Shown: piece after piece, positions 1 through 8,759 of the stretch | Position numbering within the stretch: position 1 is the stretch's first letter | Layout: each line of letters begins with the position of its first letter | Source: Thermoproteota archaeon | Lineage (GTDB): Archaea; Korarchaeota; Korarchaeia; Korarchaeales; Korarchaeaceae | Length of the DNA stretch: 64,000 nucleotides | Reading direction: 5' to 3' | Assembly (NCBI GenBank): GCA_027491395.1 | Contig: JAOZFI010000036.1 | Coordinates: 62,001-126,000 of the forward strand | Translations under genes and position numbers: made by a program | Notes under the pieces: generated by a model | Seen by the model: only the letters and a program-made list of their open reading frames with translations | What the model was told of the DNA's origin: nothing | Database searches by the model: none

Positions 1-308
1 GACCCTCTCTTCCTGTAGGGCCTGTTCAGGGGAATGGCTATCTTCCTCTCCTCCTCGGACCTAGGTCTCACGATTCCTAGGTAGACCGCGCAACTTATGC
101 AGTAGTACCTAGTCTCGAGCCTCTTGGATATGTAGGCCCCCTGTCTCTCTAAGTCCTTCCCGAGACTTCCACCAACAGGCGACACCCACCTAGTCACCTT
201 AACCGCCTTATCAGCTGGGACCGCTCTCCCACACTGATAGCACTGGACTATCCTCTCGTGGCCCGAACCACCCAGTTTCCTACCTCTGTTTTTCCTCTTC
301 TTAGGCAT
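1..308 (-). CDS. rps26e: Ribosomal protein S26e (C-terminus cut by window edge)
   Basis: Small-subunit ribosomal protein S26e, which binds near the mRNA exit channel and the 3' end of 16S rRNA. The reverse strand reads ATG at 308 followed by MPKKRKNRGRKLGG, then a zinc-type pair VQCYQCGRAVPADKAVKVTR and a second pair in RYYCISCAVYLGIV, the usual S26e pattern. About 102 residues are visible with no stop, so the gene runs off the left edge. S26e is found in eukaryotes and TACK/Asgard archaea but not in Euryarchaeota, which makes it a lineage marker. A TATA-like box lies about 35 bases upstream of the start. Confidence 0.9.
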   Translation of the reverse strand, partial: MPKKRKNRGRKLGGSGHERIVQCYQCGRAVPADKAVKVTRWVSPVGGSLGKDLERQGAYISKRLETRYYCISCAVYLGIVRPRSEEERKIAIPLNRPYRKRG

Positions 309-339
309 ACATTTCCCTAGCGAACTGAGATGATCTGTG

Positions 340-348
340 AAAATAAAG
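340..348 (-). promoter_or_regulatory. TATA box for rps26e
   Basis: On the minus strand CTTTATTTT sits about 35 bases before the S26e ATG, which would place the transcription start about ten bases before the start codon. The 137-base gap between proS and rps26e also holds a 6-bp hairpin at 370-385 (CAACTG/CAGTTG, loop of four) without a clear T tract. I see nothing else in the gap. Confidence 0.45.
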
Positions 349-445
349 GTTTCCTTCTATGCTGTCCAACAACTGCAATCAGTTGGCGAGGGATTTTGGA
401 GGTAAAGAAAGGAAATCATAAGGAGAGGAGACCGGACTTCGGTGA

Positions 446-1885
446 TCAGTAGGATCTTCCTATCCATGCCCTGTGTTTCGCCTCTCTTCCACAGATAACG
501 CACTTCTCCCCCTTGCCCTCAAGTGCGTTTTCCTCGTACCCCAATATACCGTATCCAATCTCTTCCTCTACTTCGTGCCCGCACTCCTCTAGACCGCACC
601 AAGGGAACGACACAATCTTCTCGCCCACGTTTTCTCTGATCTCCTCTACTGTTTTAGCATGCACCGTCCTCTTTTCAAAGTATTCCTTGGCCTGCCTCCT
701 CATCTCCTCCTCTATTTCACCGAGAAGGGGTTCAATTCTGCTCCTGAGGTCTTCGAATGGAACTAGAGACCTCTCCATGGTGTCCCTCCTGAAGAGGGTC
801 AAGGTCCTCTCCTCGTACTCCTTCCTACCCACTTCAATCCTTACGGGTACGCCCTTCATCTCCCACTTGAAGAACTTGTATCCCGGCCTCTCATCGGTAT
901 CATCCAGCTCGACCCTGTAATCACCGACGAGGGCGTTATAGACCTCCTTGGCGTATTCAAGCACCTTATCCTCATACCCCTTCGATGGGATAGGTACCAC
1001 GACGATCTGAATTGGAGCAAGCTTGGGCGGGAGTTTCAATCCCCTATCGTCTCCATGTATGGCTATCAGGGCCGCTAGAGACCTCTCAGATATCCCGAAG
1101 GAGGTGGTATTGACGTTCCTCTTCTCCCCGTTCTCGTCCATGTACTCCAAGCCGTAGGTCCTAGCGAACAGGTCACCGAAGTTTATGGCACTTCCAAGTT
1201 CCAAGGCCTTCCCATCGGGCATTATGGTTATCAAATCGTAGTTGTACTTGGCCCCGGGGAATGTGTCCCAAGGAGTGGTCTTCACCACCACATAGGGGAC
1301 TAGGAGCTCGTCATAGAACTTCTTGTAGATCCACACCTCAAGCTCCACCTGCTTCACCGCATCCTCGTAAGTGGCGTGGAATGTATGCCCCTCCTTGAAG
1401 AACACGATCTCCCTGACCCTCAGCATGGGCCTAGTGGCCTTAGTCTCGTACCTGTACACCGGAACGATCTGGTAGATCCTGAGCGGTAAGTCCTTGTAGC
1501 TCGTTATCCACCTGTTCAGGACTTCGTACATAATGGCCTCGCTGGTTGGCCTTAACGCTAGCTTCTCCTTTATCTCCTGCTTACCCAGTCGGGTTATCCA
1601 GTAAATGGAATCCTCAAAGCCCTTGATGAATCTGAACTCCCTGCTCAAAACTCCCTCCGGCACCACGCCCGGGAAGTACACCCTCCTATGCCCAGTCTGT
1701 CTCATCAGCCTCTCCATGACGTTCATCACGTTCTCCATGAGTTCATAGCCGAAGGGAAGCCATACGTACATCCCCTTGACTGGATATCTCTCATCCAAGA
1801 TTTCCGCCTTGAAAAGGACCTCATCGAACCATCTGGAGAAGTTCTCTCCCTTAGGAGTTAGTTCGAACGCTTCTCTTTCCGACAT
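446..1885 (-). CDS. proS: Prolyl-tRNA synthetase, archaeal/eukaryotic type
   Basis: Cytosolic class II synthetase that charges tRNA-Pro. The 479-residue length and a C-terminal zinc domain ending in tyrosine fit the archaeal/eukaryotic type. Visible landmarks are RPTSE near residue 112, motif 2 at about 145-170 (RYE, then TRP and EGHTFH), and motif 3 with HGDDRGLKLPPKLAPIQ. The zinc-binding cysteines are in WCGLEECGH and CVICGRE near the C-terminus. The bacterial editing insertion is absent. The ATG at 1885 directly precedes the conserved opening, and no better upstream start was found. Confidence 0.97.
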   Translation of the reverse strand: MSEREAFELTPKGENFSRWFDEVLFKAEILDERYPVKGMYVWLPFGYELMENVMNVMERLMRQTGHRRVYFPGVVPEGVLSREFRFIKGFEDSIYWITRLGKQEIKEKLALRPTSEAIMYEVLNRWITSYKDLPLRIYQIVPVYRYETKATRPMLRVREIVFFKEGHTFHATYEDAVKQVELEVWIYKKFYDELLVPYVVVKTTPWDTFPGAKYNYDLITIMPDGKALELGSAINFGDLFARTYGLEYMDENGEKRNVNTTSFGISERSLAALIAIHGDDRGLKLPPKLAPIQIVVVPIPSKGYEDKVLEYAKEVYNALVGDYRVELDDTDERPGYKFFKWEMKGVPVRIEVGRKEYEERTLTLFRRDTMERSLVPFEDLRSRIEPLLGEIEEEMRRQAKEYFEKRTVHAKTVEEIRENVGEKIVSFPWCGLEECGHEVEEEIGYGILGYEENALEGKGEKCVICGREAKHRAWIGRSY

Positions 1886-1923
1886 GTTCCCGCCTCGCCC
1901 TGCTCAACCTTCCGAGTCAGTCC

Positions 1924-2598
1924 CTATCTAAAAACTATGCCGATTGATCTGAGGAAGTCCTCCCTCTCGGATACTCTAAGCACATTGAACCTCATCCCTG
2001 GATTCTCCTCCTCCAACTTCCGCACTAGCTTAAGGTAAATGTTCTCGAAGTCGGGCCCCATTTCCCTCGACTCCGCGAGAGCCAGTAATTCCTCCACGGG
2101 GATCTCAACAAAAGGTGAAACATGACCGAAGACCTCTCTCAAAGCGAGGAATACCCTGCCTTTCAACACAAGGAGGGACGGAGATCCCGTGAAAATGAAC
2201 CTTAGAAGGAGGCCCACGGCGTCATCCAAGAGCAGAGGGAGGACAACTTTGCCTTTACCCTCTTCTCTCTCCTTTAAGAAGGCCAAGACGGCCTTCCACA
2301 AATCCGCGTAGGGCGGTAGTCTTTCCTCCCTGATCGAGACGGGGAATCCAGATTCAATCTCCGAGAAGAGATCCCACAGCAGATCATCTCGCTTGAGCCC
2401 TGACCTGATGAAGACGATATTGTCGTCCCTTCTCAGGAGCTTGTACCTGCTTATAGCCCGCTTAATCCTGCTGAGTAGGGAATCTCTGAGGCAGCGACGG
2501 CATAGTACCTCTCCGGAATACCTCCTGACAATTAGCACGTCGCTAGATCCGCACCTGCTGCACCTGAGAGCATTTTTAGTGAGTGGGGGTCCATCCAT
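1924..2598 (-). CDS. TtuA/Ncs6-like protein with lost PP-loop (probable pseudoenzyme)
   Basis: The 224-residue protein opens like tRNA 2-thiolation enzymes of the TtuA/Ncs6 family: a zinc ribbon with Cys13, Cys16, Cys33 and Cys36 followed by a basic helix (RIKRAISRYKLL). The ATP-binding SGGKDS loop expected near residues 62-72 is instead FIRSGLKRDD, and the TGHNLDDE signature corresponds to LPLLLDDAVG at about 120-129. The protein is also shorter than active family members. It therefore probably does not adenylate tRNA. A regulatory or partner role, as Ncs2/Ctu2 plays beside Ncs6/Ctu1 in eukaryotes, is an inference. Its 5' end nearly touches or overlaps a divergent nucleotidyltransferase gene. 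Confidence 0.55.
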   Translation of the reverse strand: MDGPPLTKNALRCSRCGSSDVLIVRRYSGEVLCRRCLRDSLLSRIKRAISRYKLLRRDDNIVFIRSGLKRDDLLWDLFSEIESGFPVSIREERLPPYADLWKAVLAFLKEREEGKGKVVLPLLLDDAVGLLLRFIFTGSPSLLVLKGRVFLALREVFGHVSPFVEIPVEELLALAESREMGPDFENIYLKLVRKLEEENPGMRFNVLRVSEREDFLRSIGIVFR

Positions 2599-2606
2599 CA
2601 GGTAAG

Positions 2607-3320
2607 GTGCACGCGTTGCTCGATATAAAACCAGAAGCAGAAGTTATCTACGGTCCTGAGAGATGGGGGGTATTAGCTAGGAAGAGGAAGAGAGCGATCG
2701 AGGTGATGGAAGTGCTATACAGCAGGGGAACATCTGCTTATGTCTACGGGAGCGTGGCTCGTGGAGATGTTAGGGAGAGCAGCGACGTAGATGTGATCGT
2801 ACCTAGATACTCGCTCCCCCCCTCTCTCTTAGAAGGGATCTTGACAGATCGTCTAGGGGATCCTGTCTACAGGGAGATAGTTCAAGCCACCCCTAGAAGC
2901 ACTCCCAAGTACCACATTCACTTCGATGGTAATACCACGGTCTCTATACCGATAGGGATACTGAGGAAGAGGGAGGAAGAGTTCTACAAATTCGGCGGAA
3001 GGCTCGATTTAATGGGCCTTAGAAGAGGAAAGAGAGTCCCAGGTGTGAACAAGGAACTGAGATTGATATTCCCGACGGAAAACGGTCACTTGGAGTATCC
3101 TGTGCTCGGATACGAGGAATACGTGGCCAAGGTACTGGGCGTGGATAAGGATGTAGTTGAGGAGAGAGTGAGGGTCCTAACAAAGCGGAAATCCGTCGGT
3201 ACAACGGGTCTCTACCTCAAATACCGCCCGTTACCGGGAGAGAGTTTTGAAGAAGCCGTATCAAAGCTCAAGAAGATGAAGAAAGGGTTCAGGTTGAGAT
3301 TGGCTGAGGATGGAATCTGA
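2607..3320 (+). CDS. Predicted nucleotidyltransferase (DNA polymerase beta fold)
   Basis: Stand-alone nucleotidyltransferase of the archaeal COG2413 type. The catalytic signature is clear: VYGSVARGDVRESSDVDVIV, i.e. GS followed by the DxD metal pair. An N-terminal block containing IYGPERW precedes it, and the C-terminal half is basic (TKRKSVGTTGLYLKYRPLPG). The substrate is unknown. The start is uncertain. GTG 2583 overlaps the divergent TtuA-like gene by 16 bases, whereas GTG 2607 follows a GGTAAG and avoids overlap, so I prefer 2607. The pairing with a degenerate tRNA-thiolation protein may hint at RNA modification, but that is only contextual. Confidence 0.75.
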   Translation: MHALLDIKPEAEVIYGPERWGVLARKRKRAIEVMEVLYSRGTSAYVYGSVARGDVRESSDVDVIVPRYSLPPSLLEGILTDRLGDPVYREIVQATPRSTPKYHIHFDGNTTVSIPIGILRKREEEFYKFGGRLDLMGLRRGKRVPGVNKELRLIFPTENGHLEYPVLGYEEYVAKVLGVDKDVVEERVRVLTKRKSVGTTGLYLKYRPLPGESFEEAVSKLKKMKKGFRLRLAEDGI

Positions 3321-3324
3321 TTGT

Positions 3325-4398
3325 TTACTCTATCTGATACCTAAGTTTCGCAGCAATGCCACCGATGGACAACAACTTCTCGCCGGGCTCGCTCTTCGCA
3401 TCTACTATGTGAAACTCAGCCCTTGTGTCCTCACACATCTCCAATATCCTGAGCACGTCGTCACGCGTCACGGGATCGAAAAGGAGAGAGCTAGCTACCA
3501 AGACCTCATCAGCCGCGCCGAACTGGACGGCTCTCATTACCTCATTCAGCCCGTAAGTAACGAGCCTAGATCCCCTGCCAAGTAGCTCAAATATCTCATC
3601 CACCTCCCTCATGTCCCGCGCCAAGGTTAACTCCTTCACGACTTTCTCAACATCGCCCCGCTTTATCATTTCTAGAATGCCCGAGAAGGTGGAACTGGTG
3701 GCCCCACCTTCTCGAAGCTTCTTCCCGAGCTCTGGATTTCTTTCCTTCACATAGGATGAGAACTTCTCCTTGGTGTACCCAGGTCCTCCCACTACTATAG
3801 CTTGGGGTTTTATCCTAGAATCTATCTCCTCCAATAGGGATGATAGCTCCGCGTAGTATTTCCTCTCTGCATCATCCCTCCTTTTTAGATCTCCTCTCTT
3901 TGACGGGAGGTTGGACCTTACGTAGGCGATCTCCTCAGCCCTATACGCGTTCACCTTTGCAACGGTGGCACCTTCGTCATCTATCGCCACTAATATGACG
4001 TTTCCCTTACTTGAGGACTCTTCTGCTCTCCTCAATATGTCCAGATGAGATCTACTCCACTTCTCCTTCACGACTTTCAATGTGGACCCCTCTGTGACGT
4101 TTAATGTGTGATGCTGACCCTGTATCCCGAACTTCTCCGGACCTACCCTGACTATACCCGTGATCCTCAGCCTAGCGGAGTACTGATCCATCTTGACCTT
4201 CTCCACCTCTAAGGTGATGGTCATTGGGACCCTTTCTCCGCTGTCGGCCCTTATTCCCTCCTGCTTCACTCTCCTAGTAGTCCTCATGGTAACGAGGTCT
4301 CCCGGCTCTAGGATCGAGGAGAGCCAATAGAGATCATCCAAGCTTTCAACTCTCAGTTTGATGAATCCCTTCTTGAGATCCTGCTCTAGGATCTTCAA
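3325..4398 (-). CDS. pelA: Pelota (aPelota/Dom34), ribosome rescue factor
   Basis: Archaeal pelota resembles release factor eRF1 and, with aEF1A/ABCE1, splits stalled ribosomes. The 357-residue protein shows the N-terminal Sm-like domain ([18 protein letters not shown] near residues 32-49), the central domain with [11 protein letters not shown] and [10 protein letters not shown], and a C-terminal L7Ae-like domain with [19 protein letters not shown]. It lacks the GGQ and NIKS motifs of true release factors, as expected. It lies ten bases downstream of dnaG on the same strand, so the two are probably co-transcribed, and it converges with the nucleotidyltransferase gene. Confidence 0.95.
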   Translation of the reverse strand: MKILEQDLKKGFIKLRVESLDDLYWLSSILEPGDLVTMRTTRRVKQEGIRADSGERVPMTITLEVEKVKMDQYSARLRITGIVRVGPEKFGIQGQHHTLNVTEGSTLKVVKEKWSRSHLDILRRAEESSSKGNVILVAIDDEGATVAKVNAYRAEEIAYVRSNLPSKRGDLKRRDDAERKYYAELSSLLEEIDSRIKPQAIVVGGPGYTKEKFSSYVKERNPELGKKLREGGATSSTFSGILEMIKRGDVEKVVKELTLARDMREVDEIFELLGRGSRLVTYGLNEVMRAVQFGAADEVLVASSLLFDPVTRDDVLRILEMCEDTRAEFHIVDAKSEPGEKLLSIGGIAAKLRYQIE

Positions 4399-4407
4399 CT
4401 ATGCCAC

Positions 4408-5634
4408 CTACTGTGCTGTATATATCGCTATTCCAGAGGGTCTCCTCACGATATCCCTAGCTACTCCCCCAACTATAGCTCTGACACCCACCTCATAGGC
4501 CTTATCCACTATTCTCTGAGTAACTATCCTGTCATAGACGATGTATCTGACACCGCCGACCTCCGATAGAGCGTTGAGGAGATCGGATGTCGACACTTCC
4601 CTTATCAGTGAGAGGTTGTCGTCCAGTAATAGGACCTTATCGGTGCCCCTGATCCTTGCGTACTGCTCTCTGAACATCTCTGGTATCCTGAGTAGTCTCT
4701 CATCCTCACCTCTCTCATGTCTCTGATGGGATACATGAGGTGCAGCGGATCTTATGACCATAATCCCCCTCTCCTGAGGCGGAGATATTCCGAGCTCCCT
4801 CCTCACCTCATCGGCTGGGATAGCTGAGGAAAGAGCCCTCCTAATCTCTTTAGCTGTCAGTTCCTCGACTACCTTACCTTCTGGAGCTCTGGCTACGTAG
4901 TCTATGTCTGTCTGCTCGAGCAAAGTCCTGAGAACCATTTCACCACCCCTATCCCCATCGACGAAAGCTATAGCTTCCTTCTCCGAGATCAGCTTAACCA
5001 GAGACTTGGGAACTCTCTCCACAGCGCCACCCATCGCTATCACGTTATCGTAACCGTATTTCAGGAGATTCATGACATCAGCCCTACCTTCGACGACTAT
5101 TATCTCCTCAGCGTCTTCAACGCCCCTAGCAGCTGGCAGCTCCTCATCCCCATAGAGTATGAAGTTGGACTTCGCGCTTTCCCTCTGCACGAACTCTATG
5201 AGCTTCCTGAAGCTGTCCTCCCTCTCAACGGACCACTTCTTTAATATTTCAGCGGCCCTCTTGGCTATCTCATTTCGCCTCTCCTCTCTATCGTCGAGTA
5301 TTCTAATCAACTTGAATTTCGCTGGATAGGGACCGACCTTATCAACAGTCTCCATCGCAGCGGCGAGCAACGCAGTTCTGACCTTATCCAGCCCAGAATA
5401 CAGCTCAACGATACCCTTGGACCTATCTCCTTCTCTCCTCATCCTTATGTTTATCCTTCCTATCTTCCCCGTCCTTTGGAGTTCCTTGAGCTCTAACTCA
5501 GGACCGAGTAGACCCTCTAGCTGTCCGAAAATAGCCCCTATCACATCACTAGTCTCTACCACGCCGTTAACTATAACCTCCAATTTGGCAACATACTTAT
5601 GATGGAAAGCATCCCTTCTCGAATTATCTGCCAA
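4408..5634 (-). CDS. dnaG: Archaeal DnaG-type primase
   Basis: Archaeal DnaG carries a Toprim catalytic core and in archaea is an RNA-exosome component with residual primase activity. Landmarks are DVIGAIFGQLEGLLGPELEL near the N-terminus, the Toprim glutamate in IIVVEGRADVMNLL, and the metal-binding pair in AFVDGDRGGE. Length (about 410 residues) is normal. Start choice: ATG 5643 directly abuts a GGGAGG Shine-Dalgarno with no spacing, whereas TTG 5634 lies nine bases after it, so I prefer TTG 5634. Twenty bases upstream of the ATG ends a strongly structured RNA (5661-5744) that may share the transcript. Confidence 0.93.
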   Translation of the reverse strand: MADNSRRDAFHHKYVAKLEVIVNGVVETSDVIGAIFGQLEGLLGPELELKELQRTGKIGRINIRMRREGDRSKGIVELYSGLDKVRTALLAAAMETVDKVGPYPAKFKLIRILDDREERRNEIAKRAAEILKKWSVEREDSFRKLIEFVQRESAKSNFILYGDEELPAARGVEDAEEIIVVEGRADVMNLLKYGYDNVIAMGGAVERVPKSLVKLISEKEAIAFVDGDRGGEMVLRTLLEQTDIDYVARAPEGKVVEELTAKEIRRALSSAIPADEVRRELGISPPQERGIMVIRSAAPHVSHQRHERGEDERLLRIPEMFREQYARIRGTDKVLLLDDNLSLIREVSTSDLLNALSEVGGVRYIVYDRIVTQRIVDKAYEVGVRAIVGGVARDIVRRPSGIAIYTAQ

Positions 5635-5660
5635 GATAATCATCCTCCCAAGTATACGGA

Positions 5661-5744
5661 TGTCCGCCCGCCAACTAATCCCCGTGGGTCACAGGTCAGC
5701 CCACGCTTTCCTCCCTACCCACGGGGTCATGCAGTGGCGGGCGG
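5661..5744 (-). ncRNA. Predicted H/ACA-type guide sRNA
   Basis: On the minus strand a perfect 10-bp stem (CCGCCCGCCA with TGGCGGGCGG) encloses an internal loop (5' side CTGCATGA, 3' side ATTAGT), then a second perfect 10-bp stem (CCCCGTGGGT with ACCCACGGGG). The apical part can fold as a kink-turn: AGG/CCU stem, three-base GAG bulge, tandem G-A pairs with CUGA opposite GGA. ACA follows the outer stem immediately, 16 bases from the base of the upper stem, which matches the 14-16 nt rule for H/ACA guides. By pocket geometry the target would read ACUAAU, U to be modified, N, UCAUGCAG. I could not assign it to an rRNA position. Confidence 0.7.
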
Positions 5745-5765
5745 CTAATATACGACACTTGCCGC

Positions 5766-5774
5766 AAATATAAT
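5766..5774 (-). promoter_or_regulatory. TATA box for the H/ACA RNA and dnaG
   Basis: ATTATATTT on the minus strand is centred about 26 bases before the first stem base of the structured RNA, the usual TATA-to-start spacing in archaea. It supports transcription beginning at the RNA and possibly reading on into dnaG and pelA. Confidence 0.55.
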
Positions 5775-5957
5775 CTCTTCGGTCCACTGGAAATCCCTAG
5801 CACAGAGATGCCTAAAATCCCAGTGAAGAGCACCTAATTTACGTGTCCTTTTCGAGAAGCTCACGCCCTTAACCGCATCTAACTACTCATGAGTGTCCCA
5901 TGGAAAGACCATAAAAGATTAAAATGGAGTGGGGTCCGACCCCATCCGAGGATAGAT

Positions 5958-6161
5958 ATGGGAACAGTGAGGGAGAAGGTAATTAAGAGGACTGCATATA
6001 AGCTCGTTAAGCAGTATCCAGATCTTTGGACCGAGGATTTCGAGCATAACAAGAGAATGCTCTCCCAGATAGCTGAGATAAAGTCCAAAGTCTACAGAAA
6101 CAGGATAGCAGGATATATCACCAGACTGAAGGTCAGAGAGAGGGAAGGAACACTTGTCTGA
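5958..6161 (+). CDS. rps17e: Ribosomal protein S17e
   Basis: Small-subunit protein of archaea and eukaryotes, 67 residues. The sequence MGTVREKVIKRTAYKLVKQY, then NKRMLSQIAEIKSKVYRNRI and AGYITRL, is the family pattern end to end. The reading frame is open back to 5889, but homologues begin at the MGTVR methionine, and GAGGATAG lies seven bases upstream of ATG 5958, so that start is chosen. A small hairpin (GGGGT/ACCCC) sits just before the ribosome site. The gap 5745-5957 otherwise holds A/T-rich promoter sequence and no further gene I can support. Confidence 0.92.
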   Translation: MGTVREKVIKRTAYKLVKQYPDLWTEDFEHNKRMLSQIAEIKSKVYRNRIAGYITRLKVREREGTLV

Positions 6162-6256
6162 TTCTCTCATCTCGTAATGGGCTCTTTTTCGTTCGATTTC
6201 ATCCTTTTCAAGGCTATCCTTTTAGAAGCCAATATGCACTCACGAATCGAGGGGAA

Positions 6257-7636
6257 ATGAAGAGAATACTCTATGAGGATCTAGAGACGGCTCTTAAAGC
6301 TAGAGAGGCCAAGATAGCTGTCTTAGGTCAGGGCTACATAGGCCTTCCCACTTCACTTCTGATGGCAAGGGCGGGATTCACCGTCTACGGCTTCGATGTG
6401 AACAGAAACCTGATAGATGAACTCTCAAGGGGAGAGACCCGCCTCAAACAGGAGAAGGGCATAGCTGAATTGTTAGATGATCTTAAAGAACGCAATTACT
6501 TTCCAACGGAAGATCTAAGTGAACTGTATGAGTCTGACGTGGTTCTAATTGCCGTTCCCACCCCAAAGGGAAGAGATGGGCCTAATCTCAGTATGGTACT
6601 GTCGGCCTTGGAGAGCGCCCTGAAGGTAGTGAGGAGGGGCGGACTCATAGTGATAGAGAGTACACTACCTCCTGGAACGTTCTACGATCTGATAATCCCG
6701 ACAGTAGAATCTAGTGGTCTAGAGGTAGGCAAGGACATCTACCTAGCGTACTGCCCAGAGAGGGCCCTGCCAGGAAAGCTCCTCCAAGAGCTCGTCCAGA
6801 ACTTCAGGATAATCGGTGTTGTTGATGAGAAGTCAGGAATACTAGCTAAGACACTCTATGAATCCTTCGTTGAGGGTGGAATAGAGATAGTAGATCCGCT
6901 CACGGCCGAGATGGTCAAACTGGTGGAGAATTCTTACAGGGATGTGAACATAGCATTCGCCAACGAGGTAGCGAGGATGTGTGAGGTCTTGGGCGTGGAT
7001 GTGAGGAAAGTCAGGGAGCTAGCGAATAAGCACCCTAGGGTAAACATGCTGATTCCGGGGATAGGTGTGGGAGGAAGCTGCCTAACCAAGGACCCGTGGT
7101 TCCTGTTCTGGGCATCGCAGGAGAGGGGTTATCGACCCAATCTGATAAAGAGGGCCAGAGAACTCAACGCTGAGATGCCATTCCATTACGCTGGCATCTT
7201 AGATGAACTCGTGAGACAGCTTAGGGGCGGGAGAAGCGGTGTGATAGCCGTGCTGGGCTCTACATATAAGGGAGATGTTCCCGATCCCAGAGAGTCCCCA
7301 GTAGAGCCCTTCGTGAAGGAACTGGTTAAGAGAGGTCACGCAGTCAAGGTATATGATCCCCTCGTCAGGTCTTCATTCGGCGGCGAGTACGTGCCTGATA
7401 TATCGGAGGCAGTCAAGGATGCCGACTCAATCGCCTTCGTAACCGATCACACTGAGTTCAAAATGCTCGACCTGAGAAAGCTGAGGAAAGCTGTAAAGAA
7501 GGATGGACCGGTGATATTATTCGACGGAAGACTCCTTTTCGAACCAGAAGAGGCTGAGGAAGCTGGTTTCATATATATCTCGGTGGGAAGACCCTATACG
7601 ATCTTGGAGAGATCCCTCGTGACTATAGAGGATTGA
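6257..7636 (+). CDS. wecC: Nucleotide-sugar dehydrogenase (UDP-ManNAc dehydrogenase type)
   Basis: NAD-dependent oxidation of a UDP- or GDP-sugar to the uronic acid for surface glycans or protein glycosylation. The 459-residue protein has the N-terminal Rossmann motif in VLGQGYIGLPTSLL, a central domain with ESTLPPGT, and the catalytic cysteine in IGVGGSCLTKDPW, followed by the C-terminal UDP-binding domain with VLGSTYKGDVPDPRESP. The pattern is closest to WecC-like enzymes, but UDP-glucose or GDP-mannose dehydrogenase cannot be excluded. It stands alone here. A sugar aminotransferase lies at 35 kb. Confidence 0.85.
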   Translation: MKRILYEDLETALKAREAKIAVLGQGYIGLPTSLLMARAGFTVYGFDVNRNLIDELSRGETRLKQEKGIAELLDDLKERNYFPTEDLSELYESDVVLIAVPTPKGRDGPNLSMVLSALESALKVVRRGGLIVIESTLPPGTFYDLIIPTVESSGLEVGKDIYLAYCPERALPGKLLQELVQNFRIIGVVDEKSGILAKTLYESFVEGGIEIVDPLTAEMVKLVENSYRDVNIAFANEVARMCEVLGVDVRKVRELANKHPRVNMLIPGIGVGGSCLTKDPWFLFWASQERGYRPNLIKRARELNAEMPFHYAGILDELVRQLRGGRSGVIAVLGSTYKGDVPDPRESPVEPFVKELVKRGHAVKVYDPLVRSSFGGEYVPDISEAVKDADSIAFVTDHTEFKMLDLRKLRKAVKKDGPVILFDGRLLFEPEEAEEAGFIYISVGRPYTILERSLVTIED

Positions 7637-7667
7637 ATCGAAAATGTAAGAAATTAAGAAATCCGGA

Positions 7668-8759
7668 TCAAGAGATATGGTCTAAAAGGAACGAGGGGAG
7701 TGAGACTATCTTCATGCCTTTCACCTTATTTCTCCCCTCTAGGGCTTCATAGATCATGGAGTAACATGCGACTTCCTCGATAATTACGTAGTCGGCATCC
7801 ATGTTGCCTGCTATGTCAAGCAGCTTAGCTAGCCATCTGTCGAACTTCTCCGGCTCCGCTTGGTAGATGAGCGTGGCACCGCAGTCGCAGCACACCCACT
7901 CCGGGATCTCCAACACATTCGCATTCTTTATGGATCTCAGTATTCTCTTGGATGCGCCATTGCTCCTACACGATGGCACCAAGAACACCTTGTTCTTCTT
8001 ACCCTTCAGGCTCTTAGTCCTTATCTTTCCCTCTTCTAAAGCCTCTTCTATGACAGAGGCCAAGTCCTTCATGCCTAAATCCGTGAACATGTTGGCACAC
8101 AGCGAACATCCAGATACCACGTGTTTCGGGGAGAGGTCAGCTAAGAACCTCCTCAACTCTTCCCTTGACTCCTCAGAACTGTCCTTCTCCCCAATCACGT
8201 ACACGAGCCCTCCACAGCATGGCTCGTTTGTTCCCGCCGGGACTACCCTCTCCGAGATCTTATGGAGGAGCTTGTTAGCTGACAACGCCACTTCGGGTAC
8301 TGTGTGAACCCAGCATCCCGCGAAGAAGAGTAGATCTGCTCCCTTCTCGGGCTGGAAGTCAGGCGGCAGCCATACTCCCTTAGTTATCCTGTCTCCGATC
8401 GGGCTGCCGGTCTTCCTCCTCACGTCTCTCATGCCGACGGTGACTAAAGGGACGTATCCCATGTCTATTAACGCCGATCTGGAACCGACAATCACACCGA
8501 AGACATCTATGCCCACAGGACAGAAGTTACTGCAGAGCCCGCAGTTCATGCAGGTGAACGTGTAGCTGAGGAACTCCTCTGTTAATTCAATCTTTCCATA
8601 GCTTAGCATTGAGAGAAGTTTTATACGAGCCCTTGCGCCTTCTGTCTCCCTAAGACCCTCCACATGGAACATGGGGCAGGGGATGTTGCACGCTCCGCAT
8701 CCAATGCATCTCCCTAGCTCCTTGACAAGCTGCTCCGGGAACTCCACCAAAGGATTCAC
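7668..8759 (-). CDS. Fe-S oxidoreductase subunit, GlcF/HdrB-like
   Basis: Iron-sulfur subunit of a flavin-dependent 2-hydroxyacid dehydrogenase. It has two ferredoxin-type clusters, CIGCGACNIPCP near residues 18-29 and CMNCGLCSNFCPVG near 70-83, then two CCG-type cysteine-rich repeats (NEPCCGGL and EWVCCDCGATL), the GlcF/GlpC/HdrB architecture. Its start overlaps the stop of the FAD subunit by four bases, so they form an operon. Together they should oxidise glycolate, lactate or a similar acid and pass electrons to quinone. The exact substrate is not visible. Confidence 0.85.
   Translation of the reverse strand: MNPLVEFPEQLVKELGRCIGCGACNIPCPMFHVEGLRETEGARARIKLLSMLSYGKIELTEEFLSYTFTCMNCGLCSNFCPVGIDVFGVIVGSRSALIDMGYVPLVTVGMRDVRRKTGSPIGDRITKGVWLPPDFQPEKGADLLFFAGCWVHTVPEVALSANKLLHKISERVVPAGTNEPCCGGLVYVIGEKDSSEESREELRRFLADLSPKHVVSGCSLCANMFTDLGMKDLASVIEEALEEGKIRTKSLKGKKNKVFLVPSCRSNGASKRILRSIKNANVLEIPEWVCCDCGATLIYQAEPEKFDRWLAKLLDIAGNMDADYVIIEEVACYSMIYEALEGRNKVKGMKIVSLPSFLLDHIS

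Noticed and set aside
5889-5957. Longer N-terminus for S17e starting at ATG 5889
   Set aside because: Homologues start at MGTVR, and a ribosome site precedes ATG 5958.
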